Shown here: in pieces, positions 28,002 to 41,000 of the stretch
Numbering within the stretch: the stretch's first letter is position 1
Layout: each line of letters starts with the position of its first letter
NCBI RefSeq assembly: GCF_003254395.2
Contig: NC_037639.1
Coordinates: forward strand, 9,290,501 to 9,354,500
DNA length: 64,000 nucleotides
Direction: 5' to 3'
Source of the DNA: Apis mellifera
Lineage: Eukaryota; Arthropoda; Insecta; Hymenoptera; Apidae
Made by a program: the position numbers and the translations under genes
The notes under the pieces: generated by a model
Database searches by the model: none
What the model was told of the DNA's origin: nothing
The model's input: only the letters and a program-made list of their open reading frames with translations

Positions 28002-29296
28002 GGATGCTCGGTGAAGGGTCATTTGCAAACGGTTGTAAGTTTCTCCCCGCGAGGAGAGGAATCCAGTTCTATTTCACTTGTGCGACAACACGGTTTCAAC
28101 CACGGTTTCCAAGATAACGAGCGGTGGATTAAGTTCTAAACCGGTCGTAACCGTATATTGACGTTTAAAAGGGCCGTTAAAACGATGCTGGATCCGCGAG
28201 AGAGCAAATTTCTCTAAATGTTTGGTGTAACTCTGACTTGGCCGACGGATTATATAATTAACGTTGTTTTTCAGGTTGAAATTTAATAATCGCAAGTGTG
28301 GACGTCGAAATGGAAACGACGAGAGGATTACACTGGAATGTTAGATAATGATTAATTATTACTACTTTGTACAATTACAATAGGTATGGATATTTAAACT
28401 TTGAGATTCTTGTTACAATGTACATTGCGTGAAAATCGAAGAGAGATAGTTTAAAATATTCGATTATATATTTTATTCCTTTGCCTTTGGTTGTTGTTCA
28501 GCAACAATGACTTTTTCAAGAATACTTGCAAGGACATTGAAATTTTCTCACGAAGAGAAAGGGAGAAAAGAAACTTATTATTACGCGAAGAAATGCTAAT
28601 TCTTTTAACAATAGGTAAACGTAAATTCCACGAAGAAAGTTTCAGCTTCGATTTTCTTTTTTTTCTACCGACGAATCGAATGATTCAGTCAACTCCTTAC
28701 TCTAAGTTACGGCCAGTTTCCACGGAGGCTATTATTAAGGATAACCAATTCCTTCTGGTCTCATTCCATTGGAATCCGAACGAGGGATGAATGGAAAGCT
28801 GGAAACCGATAAAGCATCGAACCATGTCGCGTGTCGGTTGTAGAAGGATCACGCCATCGGATTATCCGCTGAAACGAAAGCGGAAACTTGAAATTGCTAG
28901 AGTTGGAATCGATTCTTTTCCGATTCTAAGATTGTAAACCGTTGTAAGAATCGATTTATTGGTGTACAAAAATACATTTCTATAATTTATATAACACACG
29001 AATGATCCTTTTAAAAATAAATAAATCTACGATTCCGTAATAAAAGATAAATCGATAATGATACGGCTCCAAGATCTCCACTTTTCTTGATAAAACGATA
29101 CAATCGATTATTTCTCGACAACTGAGCTAATTATGATCCCTCGTTAACGGACGTAAATCTTCGCACAGTTTACAATGCGCGGCAAGCGGCACGATATACC
29201 ACCACCGCATATGGCGTAACGTCATGTTTATCTACGTTATGACTCTGTAATTAGATGCCTGGTAACCTGCATGTGTTGCAAGTTATGGTTAGACAT

Positions 29297-29312
29297 CTGC
29301 TCGGCCGAGCAG
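29297..29312. repeat. 16-bp perfect palindrome
   Basis: CTGCTCGGCCGAGCAG is self-complementary. It sits about 100 bp upstream of the candidate TATA box and could be a dimeric factor site. Confidence 0.8.
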
Positions 29313-29409
29313 TATCTCCTGTGGTTATGTTCTTAATAAGAGGAACCGGATACTAATCAGTTATCGACCCGGAGTTCAGTGTACGTACGATTGAAGGCTG
29401 ATGTAACGA

Positions 29410-29483
29410 TATAAATAGAGCTCCCATTAGCTCGCGAGCAGGCATTTGCTAAGTAGAGCAGGCCGGCTTTGGTCGGACCCGGG
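29410..29483 (+). promoter_or_regulatory. candidate core promoter and 5' non-coding exon
   Basis: TATAAATAG lies at 29410-29418. About 34 bp downstream, GGCATTT places a candidate start at A29444. GGTCG at 29471-29475 is then exactly at +28, the position of the arthropod downstream promoter element. The sequence continues to CCCGGG followed by GTAAGC at 29484, a good splice donor, so a first exon of about 40 nt (29444-29483) is possible. A 16-bp palindrome, CTGCTCGGCCGAGCAG, lies upstream at 29297-29312. The combination is more than any single motif, but all are short and the prediction is from sequence alone. If real it could start the CUB gene 5.4 kb downstream or a non-coding RNA. Confidence 0.35.
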
Positions 29484-32400
29484 GTAAGCTACGTAAAACA
29501 TACGTACTCGGACAACCGTAAAATAGAAGCGTTATACGAGTCGAACGTGCAATTTATTGAAGGTAATGCGATGTGAACACCTGTCAAGATTCGTGATTAA
29601 ACTTTTTCGCGATTAATTTTACGCTCCAATTACGTAATCAATGTGTAATTACAACACATTATCCTAATAAATTGGCAATATAATTCTTACCACGAAATGA
29701 TTCTTCTTCTAAAATATGATATTTTATCAAAAGTACAAATTTACGAATGATCAATTTGTTTCCTTAACTTTTCTCATTAAGCGTATATATATATACAGAT
29801 GATTAAAAGTTAAAGAAAAAAAATTTCTCAATTATCCCTCTCAAAACATTAAAGTTCATTTCCCGGGAACGATCTCGTAGTCCGATACAAGATTATACAA
29901 TCAGACGGGCAATTAGTAGCGGAAGTAAAATAAAGTGGGATTAAAAATTCCAAGAAATTAAAAAAAAAAAAAAAAAGAATCTCTCGAACATCATAACATT
30001 TATAACTCGAATAAAAAAAAAAAGAATTCAAGGAATAAGATATAACGATATATCGATTCCTCTCTAAAACCACCGTTCGATCTCGCGTGATCCGATATCC
30101 GATTAATCCCATCCCTCCCCCGATATTTCCACCGATTACCCACTACCCCGAACCATATCCATTTTACATATTTGATATTCTCACGCGCCATCGATACACA
30201 TACGCGCCCGCTTCGGGGTTGCTTCGTAGCTGGGATAAATTTCCGCGGCTTCGAAGACAATCGGTCGCCGCGAGAGCGTGCCGCATTAATCGCGACGTGT
30301 ACAGCAGAGGTGGTGAATTAATTCAACGCTGCTCGAGAGTTCGACATTAGTTACGTGTGTAATGTAATCTGTTGCCCGATTACGTGGCACGAATGCTCGA
30401 CGAATGCGTGCCCTGACGCGTCCCCTGGCCACCATTGCTATAATCGTGCACTCGTTTCGACGCGACATCCGTTTAATATTCCGATCGCTCGCGCCGTCTT
30501 CGAGCGGAATAAATAATAAAGAAACATTTCTCCTTCCTCCTTTTCTCTCTCTCTCTATCTTTTCCTTCGTTAATCATACATTCGAATCGTACAACGTGGA
30601 AATGAAAAATACCTCGTATTATCGCGTAACGAGGCACGATTAAAGTAAGATCGAGGAGAAGAGAGGGGAGAGAAGAAAGATCGATCGTTGCTCGAATGGA
30701 AATGGAATGGAAGAAATATCGTTTCCACTGGCCCCCGGCACACGGTGGGAAAAATTGAGAGGCTCGTTATCGAATTATCGTGATAACTGGAAACTGTTAT
30801 AGCAAAGCTTATATTAGGCGGCCATTCAAAGCATTGAAATCACCGATGCGATCGCGGCTGTGACGTTCCTCGTTGGAATTGTCCCGATTTAACGTTCGTC
30901 CATATACGAATCGTTCTTTTCTTTCTTTCATTCGTTCTTTCTTAAACGAATCATCGCTACGAATGTTTCCTTGCGATTCTGCGATTCGTCTTTGTCTGTT
31001 TAATGCGGGCTTTCATTATTTATACAAATTGGAACAAATAGGTATTTTTTAAAGAGGGGACATGGGCGAGATCTCGAGACGAGCGGAGGACGAAGAAAAT
31101 TCCTTAAATCGCTTCCTGTCCCCTTTCAAAACTTTTCCCTCTCGAGTCCTCTACTCGTGCAAAGAATTTATTCCGCCGATTACTTCGCTTTTCTTGGTCC
31201 ACCCTTGATTGTCCTCTAGGATAAAAGGGAGGGGGAAGGAAAGGAACAAAGGGGAAAATGGAAGAAAAAAAGAAAGAAAGAACAATCCAAACGACGGTGT
31301 ACAACGACATCGTCTGCAATTTCGGCTTATCTTTGTAGATAAACTCCGCCATTAGTGAAAGTAGCACGCTTCGGCGGAGAGGGGGAGGGGCTTTAATTAG
31401 GCTCACTCAATTATTTGAGCATTAAAGGAGTTTCCGGGAGAGCAGGGAGGGGGCGACGTCGTAGCTCTGGAAATGTCGTTAACAAAAGCTCTCCGCGTTA
31501 AAATCCCATAACTATCGCAAGGATGATAAGTTGCGGACAGGATTTTCTGGATTCGTGAAATGGAAAAAAGGAAAGAGAAGGGAGAAATAATAGAATAATG
31601 TTAAAGGTTTGATTAGATCGTAATCCTGATTTTATAGGATTACGTAGCGAGATTCTTATTGTTTCTTCTTTCCTCTCTGGTAGGAGGGAAAGAAGATCTC
31701 CCTCCAGACTCTTTATACCTCAATTTTCTGAACTCTGAACACTGAAGTGCCTGATTCAAATTAAGTAGCGCGTGTATTTTCTCATGAGCCTCGGTGGGAG
31801 GATAATACAATTGCATTCGTGAGAGATAATGGAAACTTTTAAATTTTTCTCAAGTTTTATACTTTTATGGCTGCAAACATATTGTACTTTACAACTTTAT
31901 TCATCGCTCCCTCGAATTAAACACTTTTCCTCCATTCGTTCCTGCACTTTACTTTTGAATATTATTTTCTTTCTTTCGAGAAAGCCATCTGTAAAAAAAA
32001 AAATAAATCCAAACGCGTTCCCCCGCTTGAAATTTTTAAACTTTGCTCGATAATTTTATTATCCTGAAAAGAAAATGAAAGAAATAAAAGAGAATGTATC
32101 TATTTCCTTTATTCAAAATTATGGAGATTAAAAGATGTAACTGATATTCGTTAAAGAAATAAGACAAGTAAATATTCTTCCTCCATTCTTCTCTTCCACA
32201 CTTCTTCGTTTTTTCAGATCGATACACGTTCTCTATTTATTTAATACAAATTCCACGATCCATACACGATATTTTTAATTTCAATTTGTTCACCGATTCG
32301 TTTTATTAAGCGAGAACCCGTATTGCTTTTTCTTCTCTGTTCTCTCGATAATTTGATCTCGAGTCAAATAAATTAAAAAATGGGTCGTTTTATTCCCCAT

Positions 32401-34923
32401 ATAACCTGCTACGCCTGTACAGGGGTTGGGGTTTAAAGATAGAAAGATAGTTTTATACGTCATTTTCTGCACGAGTGGCCTGAACACCGGAAAATCGGAT
32501 TCCTCCGGCTCCATTTCATACGATCCAGCCACGTAACGGAGAAAAAATCGCGTAATAGACGAGAGAGAAAGAGAGATAGATAGGGTAAAGAGAAAAAGAG
32601 TACTGTATTGTGAGCATTCAAACTGATAAATAAAATGCCACGAAATTACTCGATCCGTCAGAGTAAATTAAAAATTCTCTACTCGAATCTGCCGATTGCG
32701 CCCACAATGCGTCTATTTCAATTTTTTTTCTTTTCTTTTTGGATCAGAATTCTCATCATTTTTGTCTTAATTCCTCTCTTCTAATAATCTATCCTATCGA
32801 TCTTTCTCTTCTTTTTTCACTGAGAAAATCTAATCAAAAACGAACGAAATCAATTCTCATCGTTGGTTTCTCAATCTCTCTTTCGACTCGAAAATACATT
32901 CCTCCGTCCCCCAATTAAAATAATTTCATTCGCGCATAATACAGTTTCGCGAATTGTCCGCGAGATAATTGCTTCTTTAACGAAATATCGCGTTCCTTTT
33001 CGTTTCTAATTATCGTCGGTGGAAAAGGTCGGTGTTCGAACCGTTTCACAATTTACACGTGTTTTTCATTTTGCGCGAGAAGAAAGGAAGAGAGAGAGGG
33101 AGAGAGGGATGCGGTGAGTGAATTATGAAGATGGCCGCGGCTTTCTCGGTCGGTTAATTATTCATAAATTGGCGAGGAGCCACGCGTCCCGCCGTCTACG
33201 CCGCGCGTTTCCGTCCGGGAGGCGGAAGTCGAAGGAATTCCCGAAAAGGAATTAACCACCGCCGCGATGAAATCGAACGGGGCGAACCCTCTCCAACTTT
33301 CCCTATTAATTACTTTGCGCCACGGCGATTAATTAAAATTATAGGAAAAGTTTGTGGAACACCTGTTACGTGTTTAGAATTATTCCCCCTCTCTTGGATA
33401 ATGAAATTCTTCGGGAGAAATGGTGAATCGATCGTGGATACGAACGAGTCTGCGATACGATAATGGAAAGAATATTTATGAATCAGTTTTGCGAATTTCA
33501 AGCGGTTTTATCTTTTCGGATCATTTGGATCTTTTTGATGTACGACGAGCGTAAGAAACGAGAGGAGCCGCCTTCTCTTCGCAACGAGCGTTTTACACGG
33601 GCGAGGCATGCACAACGATCCTCGTAAAAGATTGGCGTTCCTCGTGAAAGTACGCATCAAACGCGAGGGATAAAAGTTTCTGAGAGACGAGGCTACGTAT
33701 AAAAATATTGGTCCTGAATGTTTGCAAGTGGCCTTCCTGAGCTTATTCTTACTCAGAAGCAAGTACAAGAGCGCAACAAGTTTTGACGAGCGATCAATTG
33801 TTCGGAAATATATTATTCGGATTACGGATAGAGAAACCGCGTCTTACATTTTTTCCTTTTTTTATGACCATGCCTCTATTCCAGGGAAGGAAAACTGAGA
33901 AAAGAAATTTGTTCCGTTTACAAAAGAGTTTCATTTCGTTTTACATCGCGATAGAAAATTTTTACAAGCGGCATCAAAGTTGAAACGAATTCCATTTCAT
34001 TCTATCTCGACGTTTTTAGCAAGCGCGACGCTAAATGTGAGATAAGAACAAATTACGCGCGCGGCATAAGATTTAAAGTTGATCGCGTGGTAGAAGCTGC
34101 CCTTTCTTCGCCCTTTTCAAGATTTTCGCGAGACTTCCCCTTTATATTATTAGAAACTGGCTGGCGCCCTGTTATATTTTTTTCCACGGCCACGGCGGAT
34201 CCAATCTTAACTCTAAATTACACCTTAATGGGCGAGCATCCGTCGGCCGGGTCCCCGGGACGTTCCTCTAATTTGAGCAGATTATTAAAATCGCATCGCG
34301 CTGATCCTCGAAATGAGGGATCACCCCGGCAGCCAAGCGACGATGGAACTTTTCTCGTAAAATAAATCAGCCGGTCCCCATCGTGGTAATTCGGCGCAGC
34401 CGCCTCTCCCTCCACCGGTAATATCCGATATTTTCTTAATGGTGAAACTTCCACCGACTCCTGTTCATCCTCATGAACTCGTTGATAAATCGGTACACCG
34501 TTCGTACGCTTCGATCCTCTTCTTATTCCAATTATATATATATTTCGATTCAATTATCGCGTTTCATCTTAATCAAAATTGAAAACGGTTGGAAAAATTT
34601 CTAAATTTTTCCGACGGGGAATGGAAATGCTTGAAAAAACACATTTCCCAGTGAAATTTTAACGTACGCGAGTTTGCGAGTAAAAATTAATAGACCGGTT
34701 GGAAAAGTTGTAGTGAAATTTTGTGAAATGTTTGGAATTTATATTTTACACAAATTTCTAGCTTCTAGTTTTTCGACATAATTCCAGTTTGTTAAAAAAT
34801 ATCGATCTTTTTTCCATTAATATTTGACGTTTAAGTTTGAAGTTTAAAGAAGGAATTTATCTTAACGTCGCGAATCCCGTGCATCCAGATGTTAAAACTA
34901 ACACGAGTCTCCGTTTGTTCCAG
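29484..34923. other. gene-free stretch, probably intronic or upstream of the CUB gene
   Basis: I searched here for the missing start of the CUB gene: a signal peptide, or an exon ending two bases into a codon with a CUB N-terminal pattern. I did not find one. The stretch has AT-rich DNA, a CpG-rich patch at 33120-33300 with SINE-free unique sequence, and pyrimidine tracts. The short ORFs at 30087-30643 and 34087-34365 have no recognisable domain. Confidence 0.5.
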
Positions 34924-35052
34924 GCACTGCACGAGCGACTACATAGCCGTATACTCGGGTTCAACAACGTCGAGTCCCCTTCTGAAGATGCTCTGCTTCA
35001 AGAACAAAACGTCGTTGACGTACAGCGGCCGGAAACTGTTGGTCGAGTTCAG
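34924..35052 (+). CDS. sol-1: CUB gene exon a: C-terminal half of first CUB domain
   Basis: Acceptor TTGTTCCAG ends at 34923 and donor GTAAGG begins at 35053. The exon takes one base to finish a split codon, then 42 codons, then two bases of the next. It reads HCTSDYIAVYSG, SSPLLKMLCF and YSGRKLLVEF: the CUB pattern C-x2-D-Y-x-x-V-Y-S-G, a paired Cys about 22 residues later, then the penultimate beta strand. The Asp and Tyr after the first Cys are at the position of the calcium-site acid in CUB domains. It begins in mid-domain, so at least one earlier coding exon must exist. One potential N-glycosylation site (NKT). Confidence 0.85.
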
Positions 35053-38000
35053 GTAAGGGAAGAAACGTCGCGCACCTTTTGCTTCCAAAAAAGCATCGAC
35101 TCGAAAGTATATAAAAGTATATTCAACCGTTTCTCTTCGTTATTTCGATAAACGCAAAAGTTTCGAATTCTGCTCTGAAAGAACGCGAAGAATGGAGAAG
35201 AGTCGTTTTGTTGCAGAACGGGGCCGGAAGTGCCGCCTTTCGATTACAACGGCTTCGTGGCGACCCTTAATTTTATAGAGATCACTACGGAAGCTCCGAC
35301 AACGGTTACCACGGATATCACGAATAAAAGTGGTGAGTATTCGATAAAGAAATTAATCGAGATCCTTGTAAAACGTTGCACCGTTTCGTCTCGATACGAT
35401 TTGAAAGATTCGGAACAATGAATTTAAAGTATAAAGGAAGGGTTTCAATCGCAATTTCTCAGAGGTTTGGTTAAATGATTTATTAAAAGACGAGTAAAGA
35501 AAAATACTTTTAATTCCTTACGAACTTAATCATCAAAAAATTTGAAAAAAATTCACGTTATCTGTCGCGAATTCATCAATCGTCGTTAAATTTATATCTT
35601 TTTTTACGTGGTAAAAAGTTAACGAATAATACCAATAATTTCCAATTACCGCAATTTTATTTTTTGTTTAACTCGTGCCGATCATCATTTATTTCGTTTC
35701 TACGTGTAGAATAATATGGAAAAAAAAAAAAAAAAAAGGAACGCGTAACGTTCCAACACGAACGATCGCAGTCGAACGGGATAGTTAAATCTGATTTAAC
35801 AAGCGCCAACGATAAAAAATGGCGACGATGAAGCGGTTCTGTTCGTTAGAAGGGAATCGTGTTCCACGGGGGATTTTCTGAATTATTCTGAAAAATCCGC
35901 GGCTACACTTGCCGCCGGAGATAATTAATTCCGATTCTCGTTTTTATTCGATCGGATTATAACCTATCCGAAACTGGGTCGTTCTTATTTGACGAACGGG
36001 TGATTTTAACGATTCCGATCCGAATATCTACCCTACAATTTTTTCCTCTCCCCCCCCCCCAACCCATCCAATTACCCGATCGATTAAATTAATTCCTCGA
36101 GAATTAATTCTCTGCGAATTTCGCAGTGGACACGACGAAACCGATCAACGGCGACGGTGGTTACAGCGTGATGTTCAATCCGGATCTCCAGGATCATCGT
36201 AAAGATCAAGGCTCGATATCCGGAAGCTGCGACCTCGAGGTGAGTGGCGAGAAAGTCAGGTCTGGCCACCACGACACCAGAGGGAAACTGAAGTCCACCA
36301 CGTGCAAGCTCGTGCTTCATGGACGTGCTTACGACACTGGACACGTCTCGTTGACCAGTTACAATCTCAGGTAACGGTGGAAACGCCCTTTAACTTTTAC
36401 GTTCGTATACACATGTGTGTGTGAGTGTATAGTATATATACATGTATATTTGTGGAAATATTTGGGGATGGTGATTTATGTTTTCGAAACAATTTATATA
36501 AGATACGTGATCGGATTATATTTATCGAATTCAGGGTATTCAGGGTATTGAAATATTCTTTTAACGACAGGTTATTTCGTCGATGCGTATATTCTTTTTT
36601 TTTTTTTTTTTTTAATTTAGTAATGCGTTGAATTTTTTAATAAAAAATGGGATGCGATCGTGCTCGATAGGATTTTTCGATCGATTTCAATCGTGTTACG
36701 AATAATTTGAATAATCGAATAATTGGCATTTTTTGTTCCATCATTGATGTTCCAATGATTTTCGTTAAATTAATAAAGGAAATTGATGATAAGGAACGTG
36801 GGGGGAGATGAATCTATGGCTTATTCATTTTCGGATTAATATTGTTGTACGAGCAATATTATATTTGGTCTGAGTTTGAATAAGATTTCATTCGATACAG
36901 ATTTGCCATTATCCGCTTAAATAATATGTCACAAGCGTACGTATTGTGCGTATTATTATCGATTGCGCCAAATTATTATTGGGAATCATTTACATGAAAT
37001 AATTATTAATCAACATTCCCTTTTAAAACGATACTTGGCATAAGCAAACATTTATTCGGGCATCGAAATCGTTTTTACCGATCCGCAAATATGGAAATAT
37101 TAAAGGGAGGGGGGAAAAAAAAAATTATTCGGCAAATTATTGCATTCAAAGAATTATTCAATAACTCGCGAAATATTGCAATTGCATTTCGAAAAAGTAA
37201 TTCACGTTTATATAAAAATGGTTATTACAAAAATGGAAAACGGCAACTCCGAAATTTTAAATGTGCCTCGCGAATCGAGGAAAATTGTTAAAAATTATAA
37301 AAAAAACACCAGAGAGAAAAAAATAGAGAAGTCAAAATTATTCACATTCAAAGCTAACACATATATTACTAAAAATTCGATATTTTTTCTTTTTTTTTTT
37401 AAATTATTTTTTCCAAAAATGGAAGGAAAATTTCTCAAAATTTCTTCTTGGCACTTTTCGTTCCAAATTGGAAAGAAGCAATGTCTACACACGATCTCGA
37501 GAATCTTGGACACGGTGTTAAGGCGATTCGAGCGAAAAGCTTTTGTAAGAGAAATGCAGTCACGTAGCGAACCGTGTGCCACAAACGGCGTGGTCTGAAT
37601 TGCGCATTTCATTTGTTTACCTTTTTCGAGTGCTCCTCGAGCGAATTCGACTCCATTCGGCTCTGATCGATCGATCGTACGAAATCCAACTACGGGGATG
37701 GCCGACACTTCGATTTAATTAGCCGGCTCTCGAGCGAGAAGCTCTTTCCTCGAGATATACGAGATGTATTAAATAATATTCGAGCTAATAATCGATGCTT
37801 CTCAGAAAGGAGTGAACAAATCGAAGAAAATTGAATCGAAGAAGTAATCTTGTTTCTGTTATTGAGAATAATTATTGCGAGAAATTTGTTTTATACATAT
37901 TTAAAAAAATTTTCATATATATGTAAATATTTGCAATTTGATTATGATTTAAATTTTGCTTATGTTTAATTACATATAATTTTAAAAGTTTGATAAATCT

Positions 38001-41000
38001 TTGTTGAAGTCAAAGAAATATAAAATTAAAAAGAGAAATTAAAAAGAATAAAACTGTTCGTACACATTGAACTCATTGTCCTCTAAACAAAAATCTCTAG
38101 TTTGTATGATATACAAGAGAAAAGTAGAGGAAAAAATTTAAACACGAATGAATTCTTGATTCTTACATTTCTCGTCAATAATTATTCAACACTAATTGCA
38201 ACCAAACAAACTAACTCATAATAATACTCAATTCAAGAGAAAACTTACCTCCTTGCTGATCTCCCTGTTTAAACGTTCTTGCGCCACCCCTTGAGAAACC
38301 GAAGAAGAATCTCGTTTTCCGGCCGCGCGAGTATCAATCAGCATAACTCATCGAAATACTGCCAGCTATAGATAGAAACCCATCCAACCCCTGCTCGTCC
38401 TCTCGGAAGTAATAGATACGAAGTAGTAGTAAATCACACGAGAATGCGGCTGGCTCGTATCCCTGGGATTTTCAATTATCATGCACAATGGCTGCAACTC
38501 GCGCGGACCATGCATTCGTGGCTTTGTTAGATATGTGCCCCGTAAGAGAGATGGAACACGCGGTGGGTTGGTTCAGAGCCGCTCCACCCCCGCTCAACCC
38601 CCCGCGAGATTCCCCGCGGGTCGAATCGTAGCCAAGGAGAGAACGTAACCCCTGTTGGTGCCTCCTCAGACGGCAGATATATAACCGGGAATAAACTAAG
38701 TGAAGACACGCAGAACCGTGAAGAGGGTGAGATGGGGTGGATGGAGGCTTCAGACGAAGGGTTTATCGGGGGGTGGCATAAATTTTCGATGGAATATTGC
38801 GAACCCGTGAAAGGTGATGGGACGTCCGTTTGAATTGGTGATGCATATGGAAAGGGTTAAATGATTGTTGGAAATTTTTTGGAGGGGGAATTTTAAGAAC
38901 CTTCTTTGAATCAATGAGTATATTGAAGTATATTGGGGAAAAAGTGATAAGATTTCTTGAGGAGGTATGTAGAAAGATTGTAGATTAATTTTTTTTTTAT
39001 TAATTTTATTATTTAATTTTTATTGAATTAGTTAGAATATGTTATTTAATTGTTAATTTGCCTTATTTCATTCTCGTATCTATTCTGCAATGTGCTAATT
39101 ATTTTCAAAAGTCAACAATCGAGCTATTGTACAGAATATTCTGCAATCAACTCTAAAATTTCCATTGGGCAGTTAATTATCCCCCTGATATATTGTCAGA
39201 TCAATAATAATCTAATAACGCATCACAATACCTGATACCACATTACATCGTTCATTTCATACCATAGTATGTACATATTACAGATTGTAATTAACATCAT
39301 CACCACTTCATTATAAGAAGAAAATAATTGGATACGATATAACAAACATTTTGTTCCCCTAGATTTTATTACTTATCAATTTAAAATTTAACTTATTACT
39401 TCATTATAGATGTATGTATACATATCATGCCACTATGTACATATTATATAATAGATAGTATCGTTACTATCAGCGGTTTCAGATATTCCTAAGGGAAGTT
39501 CGAAAACTACCCCCCATCGATATCGTAGGATAGTATTTGCAATAATTTGCAATAATTTCTCCCAGAAAGAAAATGTGCAAATAAAGAATATTAAGTGATG
39601 AGATGTATGTAAAATTAAACAAAAACATTTCCAACAATTCAGAATTGTACATAATCGCACGTTTGTCAATCTGAGAATTCTCAAGTTATTCACAACGATT
39701 GCGTGTGTTACGTTTGACGGATGATTTGTTCGATCCCATGGAATCGATACACAGCTTAAATTTGGCTCGAATGTGATGCAGTAATAGGCAATAATACGCA
39801 CGTAATCGGATCTGGCCCTGATATTGTACTTGGTAAGTTTAGAGGTTGTGATTACGATTGTCGCGACACGCGGCAAATTCGCAAGGATGAGACGGGACGT
39901 CGAATTTCGAGGAATAGAAATTTATTCCGGAATTTTGAACTCCGACATTCTATTAAACGAATTTCTATTATAATATATGTATAACGTATCAAGAAAATTT
40001 AATATAATGAACTCTTGATTGTTATTTATTTTTAAAACACTTTTCGATATAATATTCATTTTTTTTAATTTTTTTCAATTCGTTTTAGAAATAAGGAATT
40101 TTTTCTTTTACGTTTGAACGTTATCAATAACGGTATAAAATATAATATATATATAAGCATTATGCATTCATAGATGGAGTTTGAAAAAAAATTAAAAACA
40201 AATTTCACGAATTTATAACTTCGAAAATCGAAAACTTGAAATATACAGTGGATTAATTTTTAGCCCGGCTTTCATAACTTATATCTCGGTGAATGATGAA
40301 TCTACTGATCCATATTCCATTTGAGTTTTATCGGGTTGACCTTTTTTCCATCGGCGTTCCAAACCCTCAAATATTCACCGGACGAAAAGTAGGTGCGGGA
40401 CACGGAAATTTTTAACAACTCCCCATCCCTGGCATCGATTTATTCAAGCTGCATTATTTACCACGGCCGATACACATTGCATTCCATATTGCATTTCTCC
40501 TTGCAATTTTATATTTGAAACTTTTTACCATTAATTATTACTTTGTGTAATGAAACAGAGTAATTCAGAGTAAATTAAATGATTAAAAACGTTTAATTTC
40601 TACGTGGGCAGAAATTATAAATCATAGTCAAGATTCATTCATCTTGAGGAAAACGAGATTTTGTTTGAAAGTTTTTCTTTTTTGGAAAAAAGAATTTATG
40701 GAACTGATAATTGATAAATTGATTGATATAAATAAGAACCGGAAGATAACAATTCGTATTATTCCTAAAAATTATTATCTCTTGAAAAACGCAAATAATA
40801 TGAATCAACTAATGAAACTCTATCTTTGCGTAACCAAATACGATATCTCTGAGCGCACCATTTTATAACATCTCTCGAAAGACTCGAAAGAAGTAGTACT
40901 TTTAAATTCTAACTAAGTTCTTAAGCGCTTTAATAAACATGGTATTAAATATCCGTCAAAAAAACCTCTTTTACGTCGCACAAATTTAAATTATAGAACG

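Larger units (their letters stand above)
10011..29408. other. gene-free stretch with scattered simple repeats
   Basis: I see no supportable protein-coding gene or RNA gene in these 19 kb. ORFs of 80-157 codons occur but are AT-biased, pyrimidine-biased or doubled on the opposite strand. Features worth listing separately are microsatellites, the 16677-16710 stem-loop, the minus-strand ORF at 22612-22875 and the tandem duplication at 27222-27524. A GC- and CpG-richer patch at about 14580-14880 has no splice signals that make it an exon. Confidence 0.55.

Noticed and set aside
27822..28117. ORFs on both strands across the GA repeat
   Set aside because: They encode alternating Arg/Glu or Leu/Ser because of the dinucleotide repeat; no coding evidence.
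35333..35421. Read-through of exon b past its donor to a stop
   Set aside because: A strong GTGAGT donor and a phase-matched downstream exon make splicing the better model; the read-through has no domain.
39433..39876. 147-codon minus ORF
   Set aside because: Balanced at first sight, but AT-driven composition, no motif and an intronic position with no transcription signals.
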